This document shows, piece after piece, positions 1 through 10,516 of a DNA stretch of 64,000 nucleotides; the first letter of the stretch is position 1, and each line of letters opens with the position of its first letter. Below the pieces are notes generated by a model. The model had not been told where the DNA came from. It did no database searches and was given only the letters and a program-made list of their open reading frames with translations. The translations under genes and the position numbers were made by a program. Source of the stretch: Streptomyces sp. RKAG290 (GTDB taxonomy: Bacteria; Actinomycetota; Actinomycetes; Streptomycetales; Streptomycetaceae); NCBI RefSeq assembly GCF_023701695.1, contig NZ_JAJOZC010000001.1, forward strand, positions 3,843,894 through 3,907,893, read 5' to 3'.

Positions 1-1941
1 TGATGTTGAAGGTCTTGGTGAAGGAGTCGTACTCGCGGCCGACGAGGAACTGAGACGGCACTGCGGCTTTGGCTAGTTCTCGCACGACCTGGTGTTTGGC
101 ATCGTTCTCCGCAAGGGCGGTCTTCACCTCGGCGGATTTCATACCCTCGTGCTCCTCGCCGCGCACCGGGATCTCCGTTTCGCACCACGCGGCGAGGAGG
201 ACCCCGGGTTCTGCGAACTTACTGATGATCGTTTGGGCGTCGGCGGTGCGCTGAGTGCCGGGGCCGTGCTCCAGGAGGGCTTCGGCGTTGCAGAAGACAG
301 CTTCGATGCCATCGGCGAGCGGGATGGTCTTCTCTCCGCTGGGGTCAGGGTCGATGTCGTGGGGATCGAGGCCGTAAGGGTGGGCAAGCCCGTGGATCAT
401 CCGAGTGAGGGTCGCTTCCCGGTACCACAGGCACAGGATGCGGAGCTTCTTGTACCCGGCCGCCTCAACGGAACGGTGGATTCCTTCGGGAGAGGGCTTG
501 CCGATGAGATCGACGTACTCGCCGTCCTCCTTCTTCTGCTTCTTCTCTTTCGCCTGGGCGGCGGTGGCGGGCTCATGGGCACGCTTGCCGAAGACATTGC
601 CCTTCGACTTGAGGTCGAGCAGGGAGGCTGTGTTGCCGAAGACGCGCTGGACGTGGTCTCGCAGCAGCGAGAGGTGGTAGATGCCGGCGCCGGTTCCGAC
701 GGCGAAGGAGTCTGTCTTGGGCATGGTTGGCCTGATCGCACCAGGTGGCGGCGTCAGGATGTCGATCCGTTTGCCGTTCTCGTCCTTGGCATTCAGCCGG
801 TTGCGCTCGTCTGTGACGCGTTCCTCGATAGCGGTGAGCGATGACCGGTCGGTGCTCATCTTCGCCAGGATTTCCAGCGCGTGCTTGTTCGTCTGCCGCA
901 AGCCGCGCCCATCTAGGGATACGGACATGAGGGGCCTGTCCGCCCCTGGTCCACCAGGACGGTGCTGGCATGGATCACCGTGTTGTTGACGCGTCGGATG
1001 TGGGCGTCGAGATTCAGTACGGGATTCGGCTCGGCCGTGTAAGTGGCCATCTTCACCGACAGGCGAGACATCGCGTACTGGACCTGGCTGCGGGTGGGAT
1101 TCTGGGGAAGGGCCATGATCGCTTCGCCAAGGTCGACCGGGTGGGCGAGATTGGCGAAAACTGGGCCGATGGGCTGGTCCCAGGCGATCAGGTCACCGGT
1201 GCTGATCGGCCGGTACTGCACTGCCGCGATGTTTTCGGAAGGCTGCCAGTCGGCGGTCCGGTGCTTCGTTTCGCCGTTCGCAGCCTCATACGCCTCAAGG
1301 ACTGGCTCGATTTCCTGGTCGAGGAACGGCTTCGAAGCCAGTTTCCTTGCGATGTGCCACTTCACCGCCTCGTATGCCCAGCTGTCCGGGCTGGCGGGCT
1401 TGCCGTCCTCTGGCTGAAGGATGTTCTCCGCGAGGCTGAGGCGCCGGGGCGCAGCCTCGGCCACCAGCCGAGCCAAGGTGGGCTGGTCCATGAAGGGGAT
1501 CTCGTCCAGCGGGACCTTACGGGCGATGCCCTCCAGGTAGGTGAAGACCTTCCTGAGAGTCTCGGGCTCCACGGGGTTGAGCGTCACCATGAAGGCCAGG
1601 TACTTGTCCAGGTAGACGTAGCCGTCGGTGATCTGCTGGAGCACGGTGACAGCGATGGAGTAGGGGACCAGGAACGGGTCGGACTCCTGAACGTCCTTGA
1701 TCCACTTTCCGTTTCTTGCTGCCGTGCTCCCCAGCTCTCGCCAGGCCCTGCGGACCGGCGATTGGTAGTCGCCGAAATCCCAGACCAGGGCGGTCATGTC
1801 GCCCAGAAGTTCCGGGGTGCACCGGATCGATGTGGTGTGCGCGGTGAGATCCCGCTGCGTGTTGCTTCGCCCCATGAGCAGGGGTACCTCGTCTCTCGTT
1901 CTCTCCCACCGGGGAGAGGAATGCGGGCCTGTCTCCGCCAT
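1..1941 (-). pseudogene. pPIWI-RE family protein (Argonaute-like), frameshifted and cut by the window edge
   Basis: Third gene of a predicted pPIWI-RE island. The first frame (ATG 1941, TAG at 913-915) gives about 342 residues. A second frame is open from about 940 to base 1 with no stop, so the 3' end lies outside the window. Adding one base to the C run near 930-936 joins them as ...DQGRTGPLMSVSLDGRGL.... The second part has the look of a MID domain (KKLRILCLWYRE, then AVPSQFLVGREYD, like the PSQ segment before Argonaute PIWI domains). The RNase H core would be left of the window. It starts 28 bp after the helicase stop. An internal ATG near 1875 is an alternative start. The family call rests on MID-like motifs plus the helicase and endonuclease neighbours; Burroughs, Iyer and Aravind predicted such islands to target invading nucleic acid. 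Confidence 0.68.
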
Positions 1942-1968
1942 AGCAAAACGGAGGCTGCAGTGGTCAGT

Positions 1969-4900
1969 TCAGAGCATCTCCTGGTCCAGGCCCGCGTAGG
2001 TGAGGAATGCCTGAAGCGCTTGACCGTAGAGCTCATTCATGATTTCGCGCTGCTTGGGAGTCCAGTCGCGATAGATCTGCTCGATGATGGTGGCCAGGTC
2101 GGAGCTGAACTTCTTGTCGTGAATGGAGTGGTCCACGATGTGGAGTGTCATGTCGGTCTCGCCACGACGAGCGCGGCCGGCGAGCTGGATGAGCAGGACG
2201 AGCATGCCTGCCACGAGTTCCTTGCGCAGGTCGTGGTCCATGTTGGAGAACCGGGCCGGGGAACGAAGGATTTTGGTCAGCTGCTTCCAGGAGGCTTCGC
2301 TCGCTGTGCGCAGTACGGCCAGGGGCTCGTCGCTGCCGCCGACAGGAAGGGTGTTGAATCCGGCGGCGTTGACGCTCGCGTGCAGCCAGTCGGTGTCCTC
2401 GATGCTGAGAACGGGCCGGACGCACAGATAGATATCACGGACCGCCGAGCGCGTACCGACGACGATGTTCAGGCCCCTCCCGATCACAGCGAGAGGCGCA
2501 ATGAGGATCTCTCCCCGGTCAGGAAACTCCTTGAGCTCCTCGCGGACCATCCGGTCCACATGAGCGGGCAGATGTTCCTCGTAGCGCTGCTTCTCCGGCT
2601 TCTTCACCAATAGGCAGACCCGGTGATTCAGCCCGTCGGCCTGTGCCACCCCAGCGGCAAGGTGCGCAGCTTGCTCATAGGAGTTGACGGCGAGGATGAC
2701 GCGGGCCCGCTCCGGTTCCTGCTTCTCCAGGCGGGCAAGGCGCCTGGAGAGCTGTTGCTCGTACAGGCCCTGCCAAGGTCGCGGAGCGCCTTCGGTTTCA
2801 GCTCCTGAGGGAGCCCTCCGACCCTCATGGCGTCCCCGTTGTTGCCCCGTACCGGGGTGGCGACGGTGACGATGGACTCGGGGCGGGTGTCGGGTAGCCA
2901 CCAGCGGACCGGGGCGTGGATGTGTTCCTGTACTGCTTGGGGCAAGTACGCGGTGGCGGACAGACCCATGACCGGGCGCTGCACGCCGGCGGTCAGCAGG
3001 GCGGTGAGTCCGCCAAGTTCACTGACGAAGGTATGGGGATCACCACCGAAGGAACGGGACAGGAGCTCCGCTTCCTTCTCCTTGTTGTCCATACCCTTCA
3101 CCTGGTAGCCATGGATGAGGCGGCCCAGCATGGCCAGGGGGTAGAGGGTGGAGACCGTCCTGCTGCGCATCGTCTCGAGGATCTTTCGAACTGATCCCAG
3201 GTCGAGGTAGCGCAGAGTCTGCGCCTGCATGCGCACCTCGTCCAGGGCACCGTCGAGCTCTCGGAGCACGGTGCGGGTGACCAACAGGTTCACCACGGCG
3301 GCTCGCTTATGCGCATCGGGCACGAGATCGCACAGGAGCGTGCGCATCGCGTCGCGGGTATCAGTGAGGTGGTCTTGGCCGCGCTGCGCCGTGAGCGTGG
3401 TCAGGGCCGTTTCGACGGCGTCCCAGTCGGCTCCTTCGGGAAGCTCGATCTCCTCATCCGGTTCTGCGTCGAACCAGGGTGCGGGCATGATCTCGTCGAG
3501 GAAGGCGAATAGCTCCGGCGTAACATCCTCAGCTGAGGTCAGGTCGGGGAAGAGAATGCGCAGGATTTCGCGGTCCCTGGACCGGGCCAAACGCCAGCCG
3601 GTGTTGTCGCGGCTGGCCCCGTCAGGGCTGTCCGCCTCGCTGCCCGGGTTCATCTTCAGCCCGCTGCCGGAGCAGAGCCACAGCAGCAGCATCTCAGCCA
3701 TGAGCCGGGCGTGACTGACCGGCGCTACGAGGCCCATCTCATGGACTACGGGGAGATTCTTGGCATCGGAGTCGATCTCCCGCAGCGCACTCGTCCGCTT
3801 CCGGGAGGCCAGAGTGATTTCCGAGGTGCAACTGCTGATGGCAGCCGTCTGGAATGCGTCGATCTCATCGATCACGAGCGCATCACAGGCGCGCAGCGTC
3901 ATCTCCAGGACGCTCATGCCCCTGGTGCCGCGAGCCTTGCCGCGGAACTCCTGCCCGTCCAGGACGACGCCGATGCGTGTCTGGCCTTCCAGCAGGTTTG
4001 CGTGGTTGGTGACGATGACGGCCGCGTCGGCGGCTTTATAGAACTGCTGGAACTTTCCGCACACCGGGGCGAACGAGCAGGTGAGCCGCGTGGAGCCGGT
4101 TGCCGCGGAGGTCAGCGAGGTGCAGTTTTCCTCACCGTGCGGATACAGGGTGGGCGGGTCCATCAACGCCCGCTGCGCGCAGCCGGTCGACAGGAGCCCG
4201 ATGTCGGTCCTGGCACGCCGGTCCCACTCGTCGATCTGGGTGGAGGACCCAAGGGCGGCGTAGTCCATGGCTCGGCGGTGCATGCTCGACGGAGACATCA
4301 GCGGAGTGCAGTGAGCGGGCTCGTCGAGATGCTCTTTCCGGTGCAGGTAGGTCAAGTCGTTGTTGATGTCCCAGGCCATGTCCAGGGTGGCGCGGACATC
4401 AGTGACGGCGAGGGCGATCCGTCGGTCGTTCATCGCCGCCCAGGAAGCCAGGACCCGTACCAGGACTGTCTTGCCGCTACCCGTGGGGGCGTTGAGGACC
4501 TGTAGGTCTCCGGCAGTCAGGTCGAGTTCGGTCAGCGTGCCGTCGGTGGTCTTCATGCTCTTGAAGAAGCGCTTGAGTACCTGGTGCAGGTAGGCGACGC
4601 TCTTGTTCTGCCCGCTGAGGATCTTGGCGACGTCCAGGAGTTGCTTCACCGTCGGCGCGACTCGGTCGCGCTGCGGGCGGGTGTGCACTTGCGGCAGAAC
4701 CTCGTGGCCGGGTGCTTCAAAGAACCCGGGAGTCTCCTGGATAGAGATTTCCCTGCTGGTCGTGCCATGTTCCTTGCCCAGGTAGGCCGTCCTCGTCCGG
4801 AGCGTTCCCGGGCCGGCGAACGCCTGCGCCTTGGGGCGCTTGCCGAAGGTGAAGAACGGGCCGGTGACACGATGCGCGTAAGCGAGAAAGTCCCCTCCCA

Positions 4901-5267
4901 CCCGGGGGATCACCGCGTTCGCCAGATGCGGATCCCCGGATGGCAACCGAAGCGACCCTCCCGACTTGTCCGCGGAGGCGGGATCGGGAGTCAGGGTGCC
5001 GAGCAGCGCGAGGACCGCGGCTCTGATCCTCTTCTCGTCCGTCCATTCCTGAGCCATCAAGAACATCACTTGGCGGATCAGATTCCGCTCGGCCATGGGC
5101 AGGCTTGGCCATTCCGCCCATGCCTGCGGCTTGCGATAGGCGAAAAATGTGGCCTCTTCGAAGCCGGCCAGGACGTGGCCCTCGTCGTCCTTGCGGGGGA
5201 AGTAGTGCGCGGCCAGCGCGAGTGCTCCGGCCAGGCCGGCTTCCTGCCCGGTCATCTCCCCGATCAT
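1969..5267 (-). pseudogene. DinG/XPD-like helicase of the pPIWI-RE island, frameshifted
   Basis: Superfamily 2 helicase of about 1,100 residues once one base is restored. Walker A is APTGSGKT near residue 257 and the DEAH-type box is VIDEID near residue 464. Four cysteines between them (GCAQ, NCTS, TCSF, VCGK) fit the Fe-S cluster of the XPD/DinG family. The C-terminal helicase lobe, including a QLAGRARRG motif VI, lies in another frame (2775-1969). The break is at 2773-2777 (GGGCC); adding one base gives LGRALYEQQLSRRL. The ATG at 5267 overlaps the stop of the endonuclease gene in an ATGA, which indicates translational coupling and decides the start against longer frames up to 5534. The N-terminal 250 residues would hold the pPIWI_RE_Z-type domain. 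Predicted role: unwinding nucleic acid for the PIWI and endonuclease partners. Confidence 0.72.
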
Positions 5268-6515
5268 GCCCGGTCCTCCTTGACCTGCCCGATGATCATC
5301 TCCAGGTAGTCCGTGGCGGTCATCGCTGCCTTCATCCTGTGGATGCGGCACACCGCATCGAGTTGGTCCACCTGCTCCTGGCGATGGTCGGGCACCACCA
5401 GATACTCCGCGCCACCCTGATCGCCGCCGTCCATGTGCAGCTTGTTGACCAGGTGATTCGGCCAGGTGTAGTCCTTGAAGTCGGCAGGAAACAGTGGCTT
5501 CTCTCTGCCTTCGCGGGTGATCCATAGGTCGCACTGGTCCCGTTGGGCCACAGGTGCGACTCCCAGGCCGTTCCCTCCAAGGCCGCAGCAGCGGCTCGGT
5601 GCAGGGCCAGCTCGGGGAGACCGGGGATAACCGTGTAGCGCCACACGGGCCTCACCAGCGCCACATACTCCGTCGCTGGCTTTGCTTCCGGCACTTGTGG
5701 CACGGCCCCGGTCCACAGGCGCGCGAACCTTCCGGACGGCACCCGGCATTCAAATGTCGGGCTCAGGACCGGCGCTGTCTTCTTCCGAGCAGTCACGACG
5801 AACTCGTACGACGCGCCCGTCTCCTCGTGCCAGGGGTACAGGCACCGCACCCTGCCCGGGTGCGTCCGCCCATCCGGGAAGCCGCCACCTTCATAGGCCA
5901 CTTGCAGGCAGGGCACGGCCACCACCAGCCGTTGTACTGCGCGTACTGAGGGATCGGCTTGTAGAAGTCGTTTGCTCGGGATGGAAGGTTGAGTTCCGCG
6001 AGGTTGCCACACGGCTCCGTCGGGTTCTCCACCAGCGTGGAGCGGTGCCTCTCGTAGAAGGGGCCCTTGATCGAGCTGAAGACGGCTTCCTGGCTGTACT
6101 CGTCATCCAGCTTCGGTTTCGTCACCTGGCCGGCGAACTTGCCGACTTTCTGCGCGGCCCGCATGACGCGCTGGGCTTCGTGCCGGAAATCGAACCCCTC
6201 TTCGGTGGCGACACCCTCACTGTCCATGAGGCGCACACCCGCGAGGGCCTCGCTGTCGATCCAGTCAGGCAGCAGCCCCTCCAGGGAGCCGGCCCGGTCG
6301 CCGGTGAGCCTGCCCATCAGTTCATCGAAGGGAATCAGGTGGCCCGGGCCACAGGCTGCCATCAGGATGCCGTGGGCCTCCATGAGACGGTCGAGGCGTC
6401 TCGGCCCGTCCAGTTCCTCGTTGGCCATCGCGTGCTCACACACGGCGAATGCCTTGACGATTTCCAGCAGCGAGTGAGTCTGCTGAATGCCTGTTGTGTC
6501 CTCAGCTTGCTTCAC
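5264..6515 (-). pseudogene. pPIWI-RE island endonuclease (pPIWI_RE_Y plus PD-(D/E)xK REase), two frameshifts
   Basis: First gene of the island. Three frames together give one smooth protein of about 415 residues. An alpha-helical N-terminus is followed by a zinc-ribbon-like segment (CPAC, then RCLYPWH) and a C-terminal restriction-endonuclease fold with QCDLWI...LFPADFKDYTW, that is D...DxK. The breaks are at 5896-5899 (GGCC) and 5545-5549 (GGGCC). Adding one base at the second gives SHLWAQRDQCDLWITREG and places the catalytic Asp and Lys in one domain. The start chosen is GTG 6515, 5-8 bases after an AGGG; a TTG at 6545 is possible. Its stop overlaps the helicase ATG. The catalytic motif and the neighbours support the family; I could not run a profile search. 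Confidence 0.68.
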
Positions 6516-6567
6516 GCGCCGGACCCTACGGCAGGGCACTGACAATGAGGCCGAGAACGCTTACGAC

Positions 6568-6669
6568 CTCGTGCACGATAAGGATCGTCGCTGCATCAGT
6601 GCAGGTCAGCGGCTCGGGCGTCGCGAAGGCGCAAGCCGTTGACCTGCGGCGACGCCTATCGTGCACGAG
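6568..6669. terminator. nested inverted repeat between the HTH gene and the pPIWI-RE operon
   Basis: Outer arms of 12 bp (CTCGTGCACGAT at 6568-6579 and its complement at 6658-6669) enclose inner arms of 14 bp with one mismatch (6601-6614 and 6634-6647). It starts 5 bases after the stop of the upstream minus-strand gene and ends about 50 bases before the endonuclease start. It could be a terminator, an attenuator or a protein-binding site of the island. Confidence 0.55.
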
Positions 6670-6673
6670 CTTG

Positions 6674-7896
6674 TTAGTCAGAGCTCCCGTTGATGCCCTC
6701 GGTATCGATGCCGGGATACAGGCTGCGGTATGCATCGAGATGATCGGCGATGTGGTACTGCCCGGAGTCTGTAAGGAACCACCGGTACGGCCCGTGAGTC
6801 ACTCCGTCGGGGTGCCGCAACACAATGAAGCCACGGCTCGGGGTGCGTCCGTCAGGGCTTTGCCCCACTGCCAGGTAATGCGGCCCACGGCCCGCGAGAC
6901 TGCCGTCTACCCCCTGCGTCCCAGCGCGCGCAACGCGGACCATGATCTTCCATAGCCACGACGACAGCAGTGGTGCGGGCGGTCCCGCCTCGCGACGAAC
7001 ACCGAGCGCTGCGCGTGCCACCGCTCGGCCGGGCCGGGTCATCTCCACCCGGGTACGGGGCAGATCCCCCAGCCCGTCGATGTAGACCCGGTCTCGGTAT
7101 ACAAAGATCAGGCCGCGCCGCTCCAAAGCGGCCACGGAAGACCCGGCGCCGGGGTCGTGCACCCCAGCCGCGCGCAGCCGCTCCTGGATGCGGGTGTAGC
7201 CGACTGCATCGGATGAGGCGGAGAGGGCCAACGTCATGCGCCGCCACTCGGCGGCCGGCCGTCGCTCCGCACTCAGGTGGCGGGCGTGGCGCTGTTCTTC
7301 CTCGGCTTCCTGATCCTGCCGGAAGATGCAGGTCAGATAAGTGCGCTGCCGGTCGTTGAGGGAGCTCCAGGCATTCAGCTTCCCAGCCGGCTGACGGACG
7401 CGTGGGGCAGGAAGCAGCGGAAGAGGATCCTTCGGGCGGCTGCGACGCCAGGCATCCATTACCACCCGGTCAGGAATCCGATAGACGTGGGCAAGCATGC
7501 GGACCACCTGCCCGAGGGTCTCTTGGGACCCCACGCCCAGCCGCGTACACGCCTGCCACGTTCGAGGTCACGGATCTTCTCAGCGCTGATACGCAGGTCA
7601 TGTGCGCCCCGCTTGTTCCGCAGAGCCGAGGCGACCTCTTCGGTGCTCATGCCTGCGTCACGGCGCAAGTCGGCCAGGCTCTCAGTGCCCGGGTCGCGCC
7701 CCGTCAGGACCTGTGCGCCGCACTGCAGGACTTCCAGTAGCCGACCGAAGGCCCGGTCCCCGACAGCCCGTGTTCCTGCCTCCCAGTGACGTACGGCACG
7801 CGGAGTAACTCCCACAGCCTCGGCTAACTCTTCCACGCTCATGTCTCTGAACAGGCGCTGACACTCCAGGGCCTGACTACGTAGGGACTGCGCCAT
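6674..7896 (-). pseudogene. XRE-type helix-turn-helix protein, frameshifted
   Basis: The N-terminal frame (ATG 7896) encodes an XRE helix-turn-helix (MSVEELAEAVGVTPRAVRHWEAGTR) and a second helix-turn-helix-like repeat (ISAEKIRDLERGRR). It then runs into a short tail unlike the rest. A second frame (GTG 7534 to 6674) continues naturally with TLGQVVRMLAHVYRIPDRVV, followed by about 250 residues of unknown function. Adding one G to the run at 7535-7537 joins the two into one protein of about 405 residues. The alternative is two overlapping genes. The start at 7896 is preferred because the upstream GTG at 7926 lies inside a perfect palindrome. The target is unknown; it may control the adjacent pPIWI-RE operon. 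Confidence 0.6.
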
Positions 7897-7913
7897 GCCA
7901 GAAGCAAAACGCA

Positions 7914-7926
7914 GTGAACAGTTCAC
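7914..7926. promoter_or_regulatory. palindromic operator candidate GTGAACAGTTCAC
   Basis: A perfect 13-bp palindrome with a central A, 18 bases upstream of the ATG (7896) of the helix-turn-helix gene. The position suits autoregulation by that protein. No second copy was noticed. Confidence 0.4.
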
Positions 7927-8284
7927 CGCAACCGCCCCTGAGTGCCGATTGTGGGCGAGGCAACTGATGGACCAAGAAGGGGCGGAAGACCAACGTCCTC
8001 GCTCAGCTCCACCGCACCGGTACTACGTCGAGCGGGATCAGCTCCTACGGCCCCTGCCAGCTGGCCGTGCCCCACGCCACGAAGCCGGACCTCCCGCATG
8101 GGCGGTCCGGCTCCTGGCTGCTCCGGCAGGTCCTCCGCATTGCGGACTTGTGGTGCCCGGGGCGGGACCGTGTCGTACCTGGATGCTGTATTCAGCTCAC
8201 TAACCTGGCTCCGACCGTCGAGGCCGGGAAGCGCTCTGGCCGGACCGGTTCCTGGCCGAGGCTAATGAGTGCCGTGGCCCTTCG
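7927..8284. other. intergenic stretch without a supported gene
   Basis: About 360 bp between the helix-turn-helix gene and the small gene at 8285. Short plus-strand frames exist (7895-8203 and 8067-8540), but they show no recognisable domain, no clear ribosome-binding site and overlap each other. I see nothing else in it. Confidence 0.4.
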
Positions 8285-8665
8285 TCAGAAGGTGTTGGCG
8301 GTGAAGGGACGCGAGGGTATGGCTACGAGGCCGAGCAGGCGGTTGAACTCCGTCCGGTCCTCTTCGCTCATGAGCTCGTGGGCGTTGCCGAGGTTCTTCA
8401 AGGTGAGCTGCTGCATGAACGGGGCGAGGAAGCGCTGCAGTGCTTCCGGGGCGTCAGCCCGTGCCTGCCGGTGCTTCACGAAGCGCTTGAACTGCGCGTC
8501 AAAATCGAGGAACTCGCTGCGAGTCGCTGTGAGGACATGAGCTTGCTCCTCCTTGCTGAACGGCCGTCCGTCGCGATGGCTCCACGTGTTGGTGTCGGCT
8601 CGGCACTTGAAGTCCGCGTCGGCGAGGAGGGCGATGATGTCGGGTCGGGATGAGGTTGCGGTCAT
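8285..8665 (-). CDS. small protein of unknown function next to the relaxase
   Basis: 126 residues from the ATG at 8665, preceded by AAGGAG at about 12 bases. The protein is charged and soluble with no membrane segment. It has aromatic and basic residues in the middle (FDAQFKRFVKHRQARADAPEALQRFLAPFMQQLTL, given here in parts: FKRFVKHRQ, LQRFLAPFMQQL) and suggests a helical bundle. I do not recognise the family. It follows the relaxase on the same strand after about 110 bp that hold shared repeat elements, so it may have its own promoter within the mobilisation block. Confidence 0.55.
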   Translation of the reverse strand: MTATSSRPDIIALLADADFKCRADTNTWSHRDGRPFSKEEQAHVLTATRSEFLDFDAQFKRFVKHRQARADAPEALQRFLAPFMQQLTLKNLGNAHELMSEEDRTEFNRLLGLVAIPSRPFTANTF

Positions 8666-8716
8666 ACGGGTGTGACGCTCCTTGTGGGATTGGATGGGGA
8701 GCATCAATCGTCTGGA

Positions 8717-8760
8717 GAATCGCCGGTTGGGCTATCCGGCGATCGTCGGCTATGTTGCGC
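8717..8760. repeat. left copy of a dispersed element pair (TCGCCGGTT and CTATGTTGCG)
   Basis: GAATCGCCGGTTG at 8717-8729 is repeated exactly at 14691-14703. CTATGTTGCGC at 8750-8760 is repeated at 14850-14860. The stretch lies between the relaxase gene and the small gene at 8285, where a promoter, operator or transfer origin could be. Confidence 0.45.
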
Positions 8761-8773
8761 CCGTTTTCCCGGG

Positions 8774-10516
8774 TCAGTGCCCGCGGCTGGATTGGTTCGA
8801 CGCCTGAGCCGCGGGCGGTGTGGAGAGGACCGGTGTCGGGATGTGCCGGCCGTCTCGGGCGCCCGCGGACTGGAGGTTTTCGGGTGCTGCTGCGGGCAGG
8901 TGGGCGCTGCGGCGTAGGCGCCAGACGAGGACATCGCTGATGGAGGCTGCGCTGCCGAGCTCGCGTCGCACGGCGGCGTCGGTGAGCAGTGCGCCGGGGT
9001 CGTGGCCCGCTTGTCGGGCGTCGGTGAGGGTGGCGGCCAGGGCGGGCCAGCCGGGCTCTGCCTGGATCCGTTCGGCGAGCTCTGGCAGTGCCTGGTGCAG
9101 GAGAGCGGCTTGCCGCTCTCGAATACGCGGTGCCATCCGCTGGCCTCGCTGGTGGAGGGCGGCGATGGGGTGGGCCGCGGCAGCCTGGTAGGCGGTGCGT
9201 AGATGCTCGGCGGCTTGCTGGGCTGCCGCTGCCTGCTGGCTGTGGTGCCTTTTGGCGTGCCAGTTCGCCGCGGCGATGGTGAGGAAGAAGGCCATGTCGA
9301 TGACCATCGCCGTGGTGGCTCCGTCTTCGCCGCGCCCGAGTGCGGGGCCACTGTGGACGAGATCGTGGGCGGCCTGCCGCAGAGCGTGGTCACGTCCGCG
9401 TACGGCGCGGACATGGGAGCGGCCGGCCCGCTCGAACGCGTTGGCCGCCTCCCGCAGTTGTGCACGGGTGTGCGCGGCAGAGGTCTTGGCGAGCGCGTCC
9501 AGGACCTCACTCGCTGCGCCGATCTGCGCTGCCGCCCTGCCGTCGTCGCCGTGGTCGATGATCAGTAGGGCTTGCCAGCTGGCAGCCGCAGCCCGGCGCC
9601 GAGCGAACGCGGGATGGGTCACCTGCGGCAGGGCGGGCTGCACCGGCTCGGAACCGCCCTCGGAGACCGCCTCTGCTCGGAGAGACCAGCGTTCGCGGAT
9701 ACGGGGCAGGGACAGGTCGGGTGCGAGGGTGGAGCCGGCATAGAAAACCGGCTCGTCGTCCTTGTTGCGGTCACCAGGCAACGCGACCTTGTAGCCGAGC
9801 AGATCGCCCGAGGGTGCGATCCGCTTGCGGATCAGAAGGCCGTCGGCGGCTAGACGGTCGAAGAACTCATCTGTGGAGGCGGCGCCGGCCGACGCGCCGC
9901 GCACGGTCTCGCGCAGCTCCTCCCGCACCGTGCCCTCTCTCCCATGGCGTTCGGCTTTGTGGCGCTCGGCGCTGGTGGGGCGTTTGGCTGCGGTGCCGTC
10001 GCCGGGGGTAACGCGGTGTAGGTCGTAGTCGGCTTCGATGAGACGGGCTTCGGTCTGGGCGCGTTGGCCGGAGCGGTGGTGGTCGGGGCGGCGGCCGTCC
10101 TCGCGTACGAGGGTGGCGATGATGTGGATGTGGTCGTCGGCGTGGCGGACGGCGGCCCACCGGCACCCTGCGTCGTCTGGGCCGCCGGAGTCGATGCCGG
10201 TGGCGGCGACGATGCGGCGGGCGATGTCGCCCCATTCCTCGTCGCTCAGGATGCGGTCGGTGCGTGCTGCGCGGACGGAGCAGTGCCACACGTGCTGTTC
10301 GGGTCGCTGGTCTTCGTCGAGGAGGTGCAGTGGCTGGTCGAGAAGCCGCTGGAGGTCTTCCTTCGTCGCGGAGGGGTCGCGGCCGGGGTCAGGCGCCATG
10401 TCGTCGAAGGAGGCGACAAGGTGGGGGTCGACGTGCTCTTCGCGGGTGCCCTTGCCGTAGAGGTAGTTGAGCAGGCCGCGGGTGCTGCTGCCTTGCTTGT
10501 GGATGCTGGGGATCAA
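8774..10516 (-). CDS. relaxase / mobilisation nuclease
   Basis: 580 residues. The N-terminal relaxase domain has the three-histidine metal motif (RHADDHIHIIATLVREDG, near residues 125-142) and a preceding HVWHCSVRAA strand. The expected catalytic Tyr near the N-terminus is probably that of LLNYLYGKG (residues 16-24). The C-terminal part is alanine-rich and helical, as in actinobacterial relaxases. It nicks DNA at oriT and pilots the strand during conjugal transfer. The ATG overlaps the MobC stop in an ATGA, so the two are coupled. No FtsK/TraB translocase or type IV secretion gene is visible, so the element is either mobilisable or has its transfer genes left of the window. Pfam's Relaxase family (PF03432) is my best guess. 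Confidence 0.85.
   Translation of the reverse strand: MIPSIHKQGSSTRGLLNYLYGKGTREEHVDPHLVASFDDMAPDPGRDPSATKEDLQRLLDQPLHLLDEDQRPEQHVWHCSVRAARTDRILSDEEWGDIARRIVAATGIDSGGPDDAGCRWAAVRHADDHIHIIATLVREDGRRPDHHRSGQRAQTEARLIEADYDLHRVTPGDGTAAKRPTSAERHKAERHGREGTVREELRETVRGASAGAASTDEFFDRLAADGLLIRKRIAPSGDLLGYKVALPGDRNKDDEPVFYAGSTLAPDLSLPRIRERWSLRAEAVSEGGSEPVQPALPQVTHPAFARRRAAAASWQALLIIDHGDDGRAAAQIGAASEVLDALAKTSAAHTRAQLREAANAFERAGRSHVRAVRGRDHALRQAAHDLVHSGPALGRGEDGATTAMVIDMAFFLTIAAANWHAKRHHSQQAAAAQQAAEHLRTAYQAAAAHPIAALHQRGQRMAPRIRERQAALLHQALPELAERIQAEPGWPALAATLTDARQAGHDPGALLTDAAVRRELGSAASISDVLVWRLRRSAHLPAAAPENLQSAGARDGRHIPTPVLSTPPAAQASNQSSRGH

Noticed and set aside
970..2613. 547-residue plus-strand open frame
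   Set aside because: It is antisense to the PIWI and helicase genes, whose minus-strand frames have domain motifs; long antisense frames are common at this GC content.
1..6515. pPIWI-RE island as genuinely decayed pseudogenes
   Set aside because: The same kind of single-base loss at GGCC also breaks conserved chromosomal genes here, so error is more likely than decay.
1..8000. A second att copy of the tRNA-Pro 3' end inside the window
   Set aside because: I looked for the tRNA 3' end sequence (GGGTTCAAATCCC type) left of 31486 and did not find it; the left attachment site is probably outside the window.
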